From positions 248,001-312,000 of the forward strand of contig NZ_JAJAPB010000002.1 in NCBI RefSeq assembly GCF_026226615.1: a DNA stretch of 64,000 nt, given 5' to 3'. Below are positions 34,993-43,806 of the stretch, piece after piece. Both the position numbers and the translations under genes were made by a program. Position 1 is the stretch's first letter; the number at the start of each line of letters is the position of its first letter. The notes beneath the pieces were generated by a model. It saw only the letters and a program-made list of their open reading frames with translations. It ran no database searches and was not told the DNA's origin. Source of the DNA: Geovibrio ferrireducens. Its GTDB lineage: Bacteria; Chrysiogenota; Deferribacteres; Deferribacterales; Geovibrionaceae.

Positions 34993-36177
34993 ATGGCTGA
35001 CAAAACCATTGAATATTATTCTGAAAGTTTGAGTCCTATAATCAGAGACATCCTCAAACAGATGTCAGAAAAAAAGATAAACCTTACAGACAAAACGCTT
35101 AACGATGCTCTCATCGCCAACGAAAACTTCAACAAACTGTTTCAGTCCACATGCAGACCGGTTTATAAAATATCCATTACCAACAGAATGCTCCCCTACA
35201 TAGACACACTCAAAGGATATGTGAGCGACAGGGAGCTCTCAGAAGTTTTTGCGATGATTAATAATGAAACAGACATTGAAGACATCACCGATGCTTTTCT
35301 GGGCTCAATCGCAAGACAGATTATAAAAAATGACAAACGGCTCTCCACCCTTACCGAATTTGTCGAGTCTCTATTCAAAAAGGTACTCTCAACACAGGAT
35401 AAAATGTCAGATAACCTTGAGGACAACATCCGCTTTGTTGAAGAGGATATAAATCAGGACAAAGAGCTCATGAGCAATGCAGAGGAGATCGAACAGATTC
35501 TCCGGGAGGAGGGAATTGTTTTCCCCGGCAAACCCTTCACCAAGTTCATGGAAGCCTTTGACTCCAAACTCGCAGGAAAGAAAGACAAACTGGAAAGCAT
35601 GACCGAGAGCTATTCAAAAATAGAGAGCGAACTCACCGAGTACAAGAAAGAGGTCGCCCAGCTTAATGAAAACATCCGCAAATACAGGCAGGAAACCATA
35701 ACAGACCACCTCACAGGCCTGAATAACCGCAAATACATGGACATCAAGCTGGCAGAAGAGATAGTCCGCTTCGGAAGGCACGGTCAGCCGTTCTGTATTC
35801 TGCTGCTGGATATAGACAACTTCAAAAGAATAAACGATGTGTACGGCCACATAGTGGGCGATCAGGTAATAAAGCATCTGGGCGGCGTGGTTAAGACACA
35901 CATACGCAAGTCCGACTTCTCGTTCAGGTACGGCGGAGAGGAGTTTCTGGTGCTTCTTCTTAACACAGACATTGAAAACGCTGTCCGCATAGCAGAACAG
36001 ATACGCAGCAAGGTGGAAACAACAAACTTTACCCTGAAGGACAAGACATTCGTAATTACCGTGACTATAGGTGTTGCTCAGTATATGCAGGGAGAAAGCG
36101 TTGAATCGTTTCTGGAGAGGGCAGACAAGAACCTCTATAACGGTAAGCGGTTCGGCAAAAACAGAGTGGTGGGCTAA
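34993..36177 (+). CDS. Soluble diguanylate cyclase (GGDEF)
   Basis: 394 residues, no membrane helix. The first 215 are helical and unassigned, ending in a coiled coil (KLESMTESYSKIESELTEYKKEVAQLNENIRKY). The GGDEF domain (about 225-392) begins DHLTGLNNRKYMD and has the active motif RYGGEEF. An inhibitory I-site RKSD lies five residues before it, so feedback by c-di-GMP is expected. GGTGGAAG precedes the ATG. It is divergent from the atp operon and converges with the hydrolase at 36184, with only 6 bases between stops. Confidence 0.93.
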   Translation: MADKTIEYYSESLSPIIRDILKQMSEKKINLTDKTLNDALIANENFNKLFQSTCRPVYKISITNRMLPYIDTLKGYVSDRELSEVFAMINNETDIEDITDAFLGSIARQIIKNDKRLSTLTEFVESLFKKVLSTQDKMSDNLEDNIRFVEEDINQDKELMSNAEEIEQILREEGIVFPGKPFTKFMEAFDSKLAGKKDKLESMTESYSKIESELTEYKKEVAQLNENIRKYRQETITDHLTGLNNRKYMDIKLAEEIVRFGRHGQPFCILLLDIDNFKRINDVYGHIVGDQVIKHLGGVVKTHIRKSDFSFRYGGEEFLVLLLNTDIENAVRIAEQIRSKVETTNFTLKDKTFVITVTIGVAQYMQGESVESFLERADKNLYNGKRFGKNRVVG

Positions 36178-36183
36178 AGCGCC

Positions 36184-36996
36184 CTACTTTATCTCAAACC
36201 CGTCATAGGAGCAGATTGTGGCGGGGAATACCTTCTTCGCCTCTTCGAACATGGCATCAAGCTCGGCATCTTTATAATCGGGGTTATGATGGTAGAGCAC
36301 AAGATTTTTAATATCTGCCTTCTTCGCAAATTCAGCACCTTTAATATAAGTTGAGTGCCCCCAGCCCTTTTTGGCAGTGCCGTCCCTTTTCCCTTCGTAG
36401 TCCTCAGGCGTGTATGTTGTGTCAAAGACCAGATAGTCGCAGCCGCAGCCGAACTCAATGAGAAAATCATCCCTCTCCGTTCCGTGCTCAAAGTCGGTGG
36501 CGAAAAGGGTAGTTATATTTCCGTCCTTAATCTTATACATCAGCGCGCCGTCAGGATGGTTCCCTTCCGCGGCGAAAACAGTAATATCGCCGAAGACAAA
36601 ATGCTGCCCCCCTCTTATGAGGTTGAAGCGGATGTTTGATTTAAGCATTGTTCTGGGAATGGGAAAAAAGGGCGGATTAAAAAGTACTTTAAGAAAATCT
36701 TTTGAAGTAAGCGTGCTCTTATCCTCAAGGTAGAGAAAAATATGTTTTCCGGGAGTGTAAAACGGCCTGAAAAGCGGCAGCCCGCATATGTGATCCCAGT
36801 GAAGGTGTGTGAGAAATATATGGTATTCCTCGAAGCTCCCCATGTTGTTAAGGTTATATATGCCTGTTCCGCCGTCCAGAACTATGCACTTTTTCTCATC
36901 AACGGGTATCATGAGGCAGGCGGTATTTCCGCCGTATTTGGAAAATTCAGCTCCGGAGACTGATATTGTCCCTCTGGTTCCGAGAAAGCGAATCAT
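36184..36996 (-). CDS. Metallo-beta-lactamase-fold hydrolase
   Basis: 270 residues. The zinc motif is THLHWDHICGLPLF, with further ligands near EGNHPDG and FATDFEHG and a terminal LYHHNP. The fold is that of the beta-CASP-free MBL group including class II cyclic phosphodiesterases and RNase Z relatives; substrate unknown. Its ATG shares one base with the stop of the upstream ATPase gene (TAATG), so the two are translated together. The pairing with an RsbW-like ATPase, next to c-di-GMP genes, hints at signalling. Confidence 0.88.
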   Translation of the reverse strand: MIRFLGTRGTISVSGAEFSKYGGNTACLMIPVDEKKCIVLDGGTGIYNLNNMGSFEEYHIFLTHLHWDHICGLPLFRPFYTPGKHIFLYLEDKSTLTSKDFLKVLFNPPFFPIPRTMLKSNIRFNLIRGGQHFVFGDITVFAAEGNHPDGALMYKIKDGNITTLFATDFEHGTERDDFLIEFGCGCDYLVFDTTYTPEDYEGKRDGTAKKGWGHSTYIKGAEFAKKADIKNLVLYHHNPDYKDAELDAMFEEAKKVFPATICSYDGFEIK

Positions 36997-37802
36997 TAGA
37001 ACCTCTTAACAAGTTCAACCCTGTTTCCGACATCATTATAAACAACATCGTCAAAATACATTCTTGTTATAAGAATACCACGTCCGTGCAGTTTGAAAAG
37101 TCCTTCCTGCATGGTCGGGTCGGGAATGTCATCAACCTTGAATCCGCTCCCCTGATCTTCAATAGAGATTCTTACCTCTGAGTTGTTAATAATGTAAGTG
37201 AAAGTTACCTTTTTACCCTTGTATTTTTCGTCCTTAAGCCTTTCTTCAATCAGAGTGTAATAGGTTCCGTTCTCGGTGGCTTCCAGCTTCTGATCGCCTG
37301 AGATGCAGAGATTTCCGTGTTCGATCGCGTTGGTGATCATTTCCGCAAGTCCGATGCGGATTTTCTCAAGGGAGTTAAAATCAAGAAAATATATGAATTC
37401 CTTGGTGAGAAGATAAACTATGCGCTCAACACTGAAAATATCGTTCGCCACATGAAATGTTTTTGCTATGGAAACCGGACGCACCGATGAAATACTGTTT
37501 TCCATATTTCCGTTATGGCAGACAGCATCAACGAGATAACGGAGCTGAACATGGTCAAACCCGGTATCCACTGTAAGGATGCATTCCGAAAGCTCGCCTC
37601 TTTTACCGATGAAACAGAGCGGAACATCCTCTCGAAAACCCTTTACCGTATCGAAACAATCCGTTATGAATACAATAACGGAGATGTCCAGCTCGCATTT
37701 CTCCTCCTTATAATTAATAAGGGTGAAGCGCTCAGCCGAACAGAAATCCGACAGACGTTCTAAGAAACTGTTATCATTGATAAAACAGGCTATTTTCTTC
37801 AT
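36996..37802 (-). CDS. RsbW-like ATP-binding (HATPase_c_2) signalling protein
   Basis: About 268 residues. The N-terminal 120 have a receiver-like alpha/beta pattern (IACFINDNSFLERLSDFC, ISVIVFITDC). The C-terminal domain is a GHKL ATPase: IGLAEMITNAIEHGN (N box), ISIEDQGSGF (G1) and LHGRGILITRMY (G2), as in anti-sigma factor/serine kinases. It could phosphorylate an anti-sigma-factor antagonist; none is adjacent. The ATG at 37802 is chosen over a TTG at 37841. No Shine-Dalgarno is present; an extended -10 lies 6 bases upstream. Confidence 0.87.
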   Translation of the reverse strand: MKKIACFINDNSFLERLSDFCSAERFTLINYKEEKCELDISVIVFITDCFDTVKGFREDVPLCFIGKRGELSECILTVDTGFDHVQLRYLVDAVCHNGNMENSISSVRPVSIAKTFHVANDIFSVERIVYLLTKEFIYFLDFNSLEKIRIGLAEMITNAIEHGNLCISGDQKLEATENGTYYTLIEERLKDEKYKGKKVTFTYIINNSEVRISIEDQGSGFKVDDIPDPTMQEGLFKLHGRGILITRMYFDDVVYNDVGNRVELVKRF

Positions 37803-37808
37803 GTAGGG

Positions 37809-37817
37809 ATTATAGCA
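37809..37817 (-). promoter_or_regulatory. Extended -10 promoter, probable leaderless start
   Basis: On the minus strand TGC TATAAT is followed by six bases (CCCTAC) and then the ATG. The A of the ATG sits exactly where transcription usually begins. The -35 region is weak, as is common for extended -10 promoters. Confidence 0.6.
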
Positions 37818-37871
37818 CAGTTTTTTTAAAAATAAATACAATAATACTTACAAAGCATAACGGAGTATGCC

Positions 37872-39302
37872 TTGATAGAAGCTTCAATTTTCAGGGATTA
37901 CGATGTCAGAGGCACTGTGCCGGACAAACTTTCATACGATGCGGCGGCGTTGGTGGCAAACGCATTCGCGTTAAAACTGTTCAGAGAAAAAGGGCGCAGA
38001 TGCAAAGTTGCCGTGGGCAGGGATGTGCGCCCGTCCTCCCTTGAGCTTTTCAGACGCACGGTTCAGGGGCTTACCGATGCAGGCGCAGATGTTCTTGATG
38101 CCGGAGTATGCCCCTCCCCTGTAATTTACTTCACCTCAAAAACCACAGATGCGGACGGTTATATAATGATAACCGGAAGCCACAACCCGCCGGAATACAA
38201 CGGAATGAAGTTCGGCAGTGACAAAAAAGTTTATCACTCCCACCTGATTCAGGAAATATACCGCAGCATACTTGAGCGCGGATATATTGAGGCAAAGGAA
38301 AAAGGTACGCTCACTTCAAGGAATATGACGGATGAGTATATAAAATGGAGCCTTGAGCACTTTGCCGGGCTCAGGGAAAAAATAAGCCGCCTTGCCAGGA
38401 GACCGAAAGTTGTAATCGACTGCGGAAACGGCGTTGCCTCGAATATAGCGCCGCTGCTTTTTGAATCTCTCGGAGCAGAGGTGATACCCCTGTTCTGCGA
38501 GGAGGACGGCACGTTCCCGAACCATCACCCCGACCCCACTGTGGACAAAAACCTCAGTGATGCCATAGCGGCTGTCAGGGCTCACGGAGCCGATTTTGCC
38601 GCAGCTTATGACGGCGATGCGGACAGGATAATCGCAGTGACAAACTCAGGACATATAATCAGGGGAGACATGCTGCTGGCTGTTTTCGCACAGGATCTAT
38701 GCAGGAGAGAGAAGAACCCTGTGGTAATAGGCGATGTGAAGGCCTCGAAGGCGCTTTATGACATGCTGGAAGACTGCGGCGCACAGGCGGTTATGTGGAA
38801 GGCGGGGCATTCCATGATAAAGGACAGAATGCTTGAACTGAATGCCCCTCTTGCGGGGGAAACAAGTGCGCATATATTCTTCAATGACCGCTTCTTCGGG
38901 TTTGATGACGGCATATACGCATCACTGCGTTTCTTCGAAATATACGCGGACAGGCTGCTCTCAGGCGAAATCGAAAATGCGGACGGGCTTATTAAAAATT
39001 TTCCGGAATACATAAATACGCCGGAAATCAGGCTTGATTTCCCGGATTCTGAAAAATTTTCTTTTGTTGAAAAAGTCAAAAGAGAATTTGAGTCTATGAG
39101 CAAAACAACAGATTTAATCAGAGACATCAACGGAATAGACGGTGTGAGAATCACTTTCGATAAAGGCTGGGCATTATTGCGCGCAAGCAACACTCAGCCT
39201 GCCGTGGTTTTACGCTTTGAAGCTCTGGACAAAGAAACCATGGAGGGATATATTCTCCTACTGGAAAAAGTAACAGGAATGAAAATTGTTCTACCGGATT
39301 AA
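37872..39302 (+). CDS. Phosphomannomutase/phosphoglucomutase
   Basis: 476 residues of the alpha-D-phosphohexomutase family (AlgC-type). Marks in order: FRDYDVRG at the N-terminus, the phosphoserine loop TGSHNPPEYNGMK near 97-109, the magnesium loop YDGDADR near 250, the sugar-specificity loop GETSAH near 333, and the C-terminal phosphate loop RASNTQP. It interconverts mannose- or glucose-1- and 6-phosphate for polysaccharide and LPS synthesis. Start is TTG with GGAG 6 bases upstream. It is divergent from the ATPase gene, and ispG starts within its last codons. Confidence 0.95.
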   Translation: MIEASIFRDYDVRGTVPDKLSYDAAALVANAFALKLFREKGRRCKVAVGRDVRPSSLELFRRTVQGLTDAGADVLDAGVCPSPVIYFTSKTTDADGYIMITGSHNPPEYNGMKFGSDKKVYHSHLIQEIYRSILERGYIEAKEKGTLTSRNMTDEYIKWSLEHFAGLREKISRLARRPKVVIDCGNGVASNIAPLLFESLGAEVIPLFCEEDGTFPNHHPDPTVDKNLSDAIAAVRAHGADFAAAYDGDADRIIAVTNSGHIIRGDMLLAVFAQDLCRREKNPVVIGDVKASKALYDMLEDCGAQAVMWKAGHSMIKDRMLELNAPLAGETSAHIFFNDRFFGFDDGIYASLRFFEIYADRLLSGEIENADGLIKNFPEYINTPEIRLDFPDSEKFSFVEKVKREFESMSKTTDLIRDINGIDGVRITFDKGWALLRASNTQPAVVLRFEALDKETMEGYILLLEKVTGMKIVLPD

Positions 39303-40344
39303 TACAAAACAGATTGCAGTCGGCAGTGTCAGGATAGGCGGCGGCGCACCGGTATCAGTGCAGTCCATGACCAACACTGACACCAGAGACACGGAAGCCA
39401 CAATAGAACAGATTAAGCGTCTGGAGGAAGCCGGATGCGAGATAATACGCGTTGCTGTTGTGGATGCCGAGGCTGCGGCGGCTATCAAGACAATAAAAAA
39501 TAATATAAACATACCCATCATAGCGGATATTCACTTCGACCACAGGCTGGCCATAGCAAGCTTTGAAAGCGGAGCAGACTGCATAAGAATAAACCCCGGC
39601 AACATAGGCGGGGAGGACAAATGCATAAAAGTGATTCAGGCGGCTAAGGCCAACGGAAAATCGATCCGCATCGGAGTGAACTCAGGATCAATTGAAAAAG
39701 AGATCAGAAAGCAGTACGGTGTGAGCGCGGAGGCCATAGTGCGTTCCGCTGCGGAGCATGTGCGGCTGTTCGAAAAACATTCCTTTACCGATTTTAAGGT
39801 TTCCCTCAAGGCAAGCAGTGTAAATCTGTCTGTGGCGGCATATACCCGCTTTGCGGAAGAATTTCCCTACCCCCTGCATGTGGGCATTACTGAGGCCGGA
39901 ACAATTTTCACCGGAACGGTGAAGTCCTCGGCAGGCATAGGTGCAGTACTCTCCCGCGGCATAGGGGACACCATAAGGGTTTCTCTCACCGGAGATCCGG
40001 TTCAGGAAGTGCGCGTGGCATGGGAAATACTCAAATCCCTCGAACTCAGACAAAGGGGGGTGCAGGTTATCTCGTGCCCCACATGCGGCAGAGCCGAGAT
40101 CGATCTCATAAAACTTGCGGAAGAAACGGAAAAAGCTCTCTCTGCATTCACAACTCCCCTGCATATTGCCGTTATGGGCTGTCCGGTCAACGGTCCGGGT
40201 GAGGCAAGAGAGGCTGACTACGGCATAGCCGGAGGCAGAGGACAGGGTCTGCTCTTTAAGAAAGGGGAGATCGTGAAAAAAACGGAAGAAAAAAATCTTT
40301 TATCCGAACTTCTTAGCATTTTAAAGGAAGACGGTGTAAAATAG
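39286..40344 (+). CDS. ispG: 4-hydroxy-3-methylbut-2-enyl-diphosphate synthase IspG (GcpE)
   Basis: 352 residues, bacterial length. The N-terminal GSVRIGGGAPVSVQSMTNTDT is the GcpE signature. 4Fe-4S ligands are the cysteines of SCPTCGR and GCPVNGPGEA. It performs the penultimate step of the MEP isoprenoid pathway. The start is TTG with AGGA 7 bases upstream, and it overlaps the end of the mutase gene by 17 bases. Two consecutive TTG starts with overlap suggest coupled translation. Confidence 0.97.
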   Translation: MFYRINTKQIAVGSVRIGGGAPVSVQSMTNTDTRDTEATIEQIKRLEEAGCEIIRVAVVDAEAAAAIKTIKNNINIPIIADIHFDHRLAIASFESGADCIRINPGNIGGEDKCIKVIQAAKANGKSIRIGVNSGSIEKEIRKQYGVSAEAIVRSAAEHVRLFEKHSFTDFKVSLKASSVNLSVAAYTRFAEEFPYPLHVGITEAGTIFTGTVKSSAGIGAVLSRGIGDTIRVSLTGDPVQEVRVAWEILKSLELRQRGVQVISCPTCGRAEIDLIKLAEETEKALSAFTTPLHIAVMGCPVNGPGEAREADYGIAGGRGQGLLFKKGEIVKKTEEKNLLSELLSILKEDGVK

Positions 40345-40346
40345 TC

Positions 40347-40374
40347 TGTTGAGAGCCGTTATCTCAACACGGCT
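40347..40374 (+). terminator. Paired alternative stems after ispG
   Basis: TGTTGAGA (40347-40354) pairs with TCTCAACA (40362-40369). Overlapping it, AGCCGT (40354-40359) can pair with ACGGCT (40369-40374). There is no T-run. It starts 3 bases after the ispG stop, so it may protect the 3' end or act as a weak terminator or switch. Confidence 0.4.
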
Positions 40375-40432
40375 ATTGAGAGAAAGCTGTGTGCATTTTA
40401 CCGAGTGAGCCTTGCCATTTATTTGACATCCA

Positions 40433-40461
40433 CTCCCTTGTCTTTGCTTTTCCTCATAAAA
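40433..40461 (+). promoter_or_regulatory. Possible promoter of the haem GGDEF-EAL gene
   Basis: A consensus TTGACA (40433-40438) is followed after 17 bases by ATAAAA. The gene starts at 40518. Confidence 0.4.
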
Positions 40462-40517
40462 ATAGTTATATATAATGGCATTGTTACAATCCATACAGGG
40501 TACGGCTGAAAAAATTT

Positions 40518-43073
40518 ATGAAAAGCATAAAGCACTACATACTCGCTTCAACTCTTCTGACCGCGTTTCTGGTTTTCGCGGGTGTTTATACCATCAGCTC
40601 CTACTCCTATAATAAACTTCTCTTCGGCTACGCTGACAAGACCGCGCGGGTGATGCTTGAGCAGACATTCAACTCCCTGTACGTGGCTATGGAGCGCGGC
40701 GCATCGCGGGAGGAGCTTGAGTACATCATAGAGAACATCACAAAATCCTACGACAGCAGCGACATGAGCATAGAGATACACAGAGGCTACGCCGTGAGCG
40801 AGATGTTCGGCTACGTCCGCCAGAACGACCAGGACAGCCTCGTGAACGAAGCTTTCCGCTCCGGAGTTATGCGCACTCTTCATACCAGTGATTCACTCAC
40901 CGAGGTTATGCCCGTCATCGCCGAGAAAAAATGCCTCACCTGCCATGACAATGTCATAGAAGGGGATGTTATAGGGGTGATTAAAACCACCCAGAATTTC
41001 TTTTTTCTTCAGGATAAAACAGCGCGGAACATAAGACTTCTGCTGATGATAATACTCCCCGTCCCTCTTTTTATCGGCATTGTTATATCCTTCTTTGTCT
41101 CCCGCAGGCTTAAACAGATGCTGGATAAGCTCCACTCCAGCATAAGCAACATTAACTCTGTGGAGGATCTGAAATCGGTCAGTTTACAGCGCAGCGACTA
41201 CAGCCTTATGGAGGTTGCCGCCATAAACGAGGAGATTGAGGAACTGGCAGGAAGGCTGAGGAGCATAGCAACGGACAACGATACTCTCCAGTTTCAGATA
41301 AGGCTCATGGAACGCCTGGTCATCACCGCAGAGGCGATCACCGACTGGGTGGACTACACCAAGAAGCTCCTGCGCAGCGTAAACTCAGTTGTTTACTGTC
41401 AGGCACTTTTCGCTGTTTTCAAAACTGACGATACCTACGAATTTTTTGTTTTCTGGAACCACAACCCGGATACCGAAACAAAAATGGCCTTTGAGGAAGC
41501 CGTTTTTGATATACCCATGCTGAAAGCTATTTTCAGCGACAGCCCCCCGTCCATAAAACACTACGTGGCCGAAATGGGTAAGGACATAGTGCGCATGAGT
41601 AAGGAAGAGATAGCCTCCCAGCTTAAAAACCTCACCTTCCCCGAAAGGCGCATCGGCAACATAACGGGCATAGGAATACAGACCCCTTTTAATGAGGATA
41701 AATCAAAATCGATCGTTGTGGACAGCATACTCACCACCCTGATGAACGTTGTGGGTTCGGTGAAGGCTATCCACCTTTACACCAAGGATGTGGAATTTTT
41801 CGCCACCAGAGATCCCCTGACAAACCTCCACAACCAGCGCATGTTCTGGGATCTGCTAAAGGCTGAAACCAAGCGTGCGGAAAGGCATAAGTCATGGTTT
41901 TCCCTTGTGGTTCTTGATTTTGACAACTTCAAGCTGATTAACGATGTTTACGGACATGCCTTCGGCGACAAGCTCCTCCAGAGGTTCGCTGAGAGACTCA
42001 GAAGCACCAGCAGGGAGGAGGACATAGTAGCCCGTTACGGAGGTGATGAATTCACACTCATCCTCCCCGAAGCGGATGAGGAAAATGCATACACAGTAGT
42101 TCAGCGGATTAAGGAAAACCTTGATGCAGTGAACGTTCTTGCGCCTGACGGAAAAAACATAAAGGCCACGACCTCCATAGGAATAGCCAGCTACCCCTTT
42201 CATGCAGATGAGGACAAGAAGCTTTTCCTTGTTGCCAGCAACATGATGTATAAAGCGAAAAGAGAAGGAAAAAACCGGATCTGCGCCCCCACCGGAGAGG
42301 ATATTATAAATAGCCTCAAGGAGATGGGCGTTAAAAACCAGATTATTCTCAATGCGATAGAAAACAAAAGCCTTATCCCCTATTTCCAGCCCATAATGTC
42401 GCTCACGGATAACAGTGTTTCCGTTCATGAGCTTCTCATGCGCATACCGGTAAACGGGCGTATAATGCCCGCAGCGGAGTTTATAGACGATGCGGAAGCC
42501 ATGGGTGTCATGCACAGAATGGATCTTATGCTTATGGAGAAAGCATTCGCCGAAATCAGAAAAGCGGGTTATAAAGGCTTCCTGTTTATCAATCTCTCAC
42601 CGAAATCCCTGATGATGGAGGAATTTGCGGTGCAGATACTCAGCCTTACACTAAAATACGGTATAGACAAATCAAAAATAGTGTTCGAAATAACGGAAAG
42701 AGAGACTGTAAAAAACATATCTCTCCTTGCACATTTTATAATGAAGCTCAAGAACGAGGGGTTCATGTTTGCCATTGATGACTTCGGCTCAGGTTTCTCT
42801 TCCTTCCATTACATAAAGAATTTCCCCATTGACTTCATAAAGATAGAAGGGGATTTCATACGCAATATCCTGAGCGATGACGTGGACAAAGCCTTTGTAA
42901 AAAGCGCGCTGACACTCGCTGAGGAACTGAACATACGCACCGTTGCCGAATATGTGGAAAACGGCGAGGTTCTCGCTTCCCTGAAGGAACTGGGCGTGGA
43001 TTATGCTCAGGGCTATTTTATCGACAAACCCGCGCCCGCTCTTCTGGAAAACAACACTTTTAAAACCTTCTAA
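40518..43073 (+). CDS. Membrane GGDEF-EAL protein with periplasmic CXXCH haem-binding domain
   Basis: 851 residues. Transmembrane helices are near 7-27 and 176-196. The periplasmic domain between them has CLTCHD (about 133), a haem c attachment motif. Then come HAMP-like and GAF-like regions to about 430. GGDEF (about 435-595) has RYGGDEF and an I-site REED five residues earlier. EAL (about 610-845) has HELLMR in place of EALLR, keeping the catalytic Glu, plus NLSPKSL, EITERE, DDFGSGFSS and the lysine of IKIEGDF. Both synthesis and breakdown of c-di-GMP look possible. Its stop overlaps the next convergent gene by bases 43070-43073. Confidence 0.93.
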   Translation: MKSIKHYILASTLLTAFLVFAGVYTISSYSYNKLLFGYADKTARVMLEQTFNSLYVAMERGASREELEYIIENITKSYDSSDMSIEIHRGYAVSEMFGYVRQNDQDSLVNEAFRSGVMRTLHTSDSLTEVMPVIAEKKCLTCHDNVIEGDVIGVIKTTQNFFFLQDKTARNIRLLLMIILPVPLFIGIVISFFVSRRLKQMLDKLHSSISNINSVEDLKSVSLQRSDYSLMEVAAINEEIEELAGRLRSIATDNDTLQFQIRLMERLVITAEAITDWVDYTKKLLRSVNSVVYCQALFAVFKTDDTYEFFVFWNHNPDTETKMAFEEAVFDIPMLKAIFSDSPPSIKHYVAEMGKDIVRMSKEEIASQLKNLTFPERRIGNITGIGIQTPFNEDKSKSIVVDSILTTLMNVVGSVKAIHLYTKDVEFFATRDPLTNLHNQRMFWDLLKAETKRAERHKSWFSLVVLDFDNFKLINDVYGHAFGDKLLQRFAERLRSTSREEDIVARYGGDEFTLILPEADEENAYTVVQRIKENLDAVNVLAPDGKNIKATTSIGIASYPFHADEDKKLFLVASNMMYKAKREGKNRICAPTGEDIINSLKEMGVKNQIILNAIENKSLIPYFQPIMSLTDNSVSVHELLMRIPVNGRIMPAAEFIDDAEAMGVMHRMDLMLMEKAFAEIRKAGYKGFLFINLSPKSLMMEEFAVQILSLTLKYGIDKSKIVFEITERETVKNISLLAHFIMKLKNEGFMFAIDDFGSGFSSFHYIKNFPIDFIKIEGDFIRNILSDDVDKAFVKSALTLAEELNIRTVAEYVENGEVLASLKELGVDYAQGYFIDKPAPALLENNTFKTF

Positions 43074-43576
43074 GCCCTGCGGAGCCTGTAGGAGGCAGAT
43101 TCAAGAGCCTCATAAAGAGCCTCCGGGAGCTCCCCGCTGTTTCTCTCTGTCTGTTTCAGCGCCTCTGCCAGAGAATCTGCAAGACGGAGCAGATCCTTCC
43201 CGCCGGAAGCGTCCTTCACCATATCAAAAAGCCTTTTAGCCACAGAGTCCACACTGTAGTAGCCCCTGCCCTTTACAAGGTCTTCCAGCCTGTCCAGCTC
43301 GCCGTCATCCCCGCCGAAGCCGTATTCATCCTCAAACCAGCTTTCATCACCGCCGGATAAAAGCTCCTCATAGGCAGACCATGTTTCCGCCATTTCATCG
43401 AATATTCTGGCCGCTCCGGCTATAACTGCCGCCTGGGCCTCTTTGAATCCGCTGCCTGTTTTTTCAAGAAGAATTTCTTCAAAATCAAGACCTTCCGTCT
43501 TCTGCTCCTTATGGGGAGAGGAAACGGTATTGTCCTGCTTCAGACCTTTAATGGTCTGATTCAGCCTTATGTCCAT
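43070..43576 (-). CDS. Hypothetical protein, DUF5610-like C-terminus
   Basis: 168 residues, soluble and acidic. The C-terminal segment GYYSVDSVAKRLFDMVKDASGG...LPEALYEALESASYRL follows the DUF5610 pattern as I remember it; this is an impression rather than a search result. DUF5610 proteins have no known function, though they are common in polar-flagellated bacteria. An acidic glycine-rich stretch (near 75-92) precedes it. GAGGTGAAAA before the ATG supports translation. Convergent with the GGDEF-EAL gene, overlapping by 4 bases. Confidence 0.7.
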   Translation of the reverse strand: MDIRLNQTIKGLKQDNTVSSPHKEQKTEGLDFEEILLEKTGSGFKEAQAAVIAGAARIFDEMAETWSAYEELLSGGDESWFEDEYGFGGDDGELDRLEDLVKGRGYYSVDSVAKRLFDMVKDASGGKDLLRLADSLAEALKQTERNSGELPEALYEALESASYRLRRA

Positions 43577-43641
43577 TTTTCACCTCAAAATACTGTCCGT
43601 AAAATCCCGTCGGTGAAGGTTGCGCCGAAATCATCCTCCGG

Positions 43642-43806
43642 GATCGATCCAATCGGCGATCAGAAAGCTGATCTTTAAGAATAATTTACGATCATGCGTT
43701 AAAAAAGATCATGCCCGGAGTTTAAGCTTTTAATGGAAATAGTTTGCAATGCCTGTTGAAAACAGTGCTTAAAAATTATATGGTGGTTGAGAACACGGAG
43801 GGGATC
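43642..43806. promoter_or_regulatory. GATC-rich upstream region of the Crp/Fnr gene
   Basis: Seven GATC sites occur in 165 bases (43642, 43646, 43658, 43670, 43690, 43707, 43803), three of them in GATCATG. Two form an inverted repeat GATCAG-AAAG-CTGATC (43658-43673). This may be a regulator binding or methylation-sensitive region; the rest of 43577-43806 shows no gene. Confidence 0.45.
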
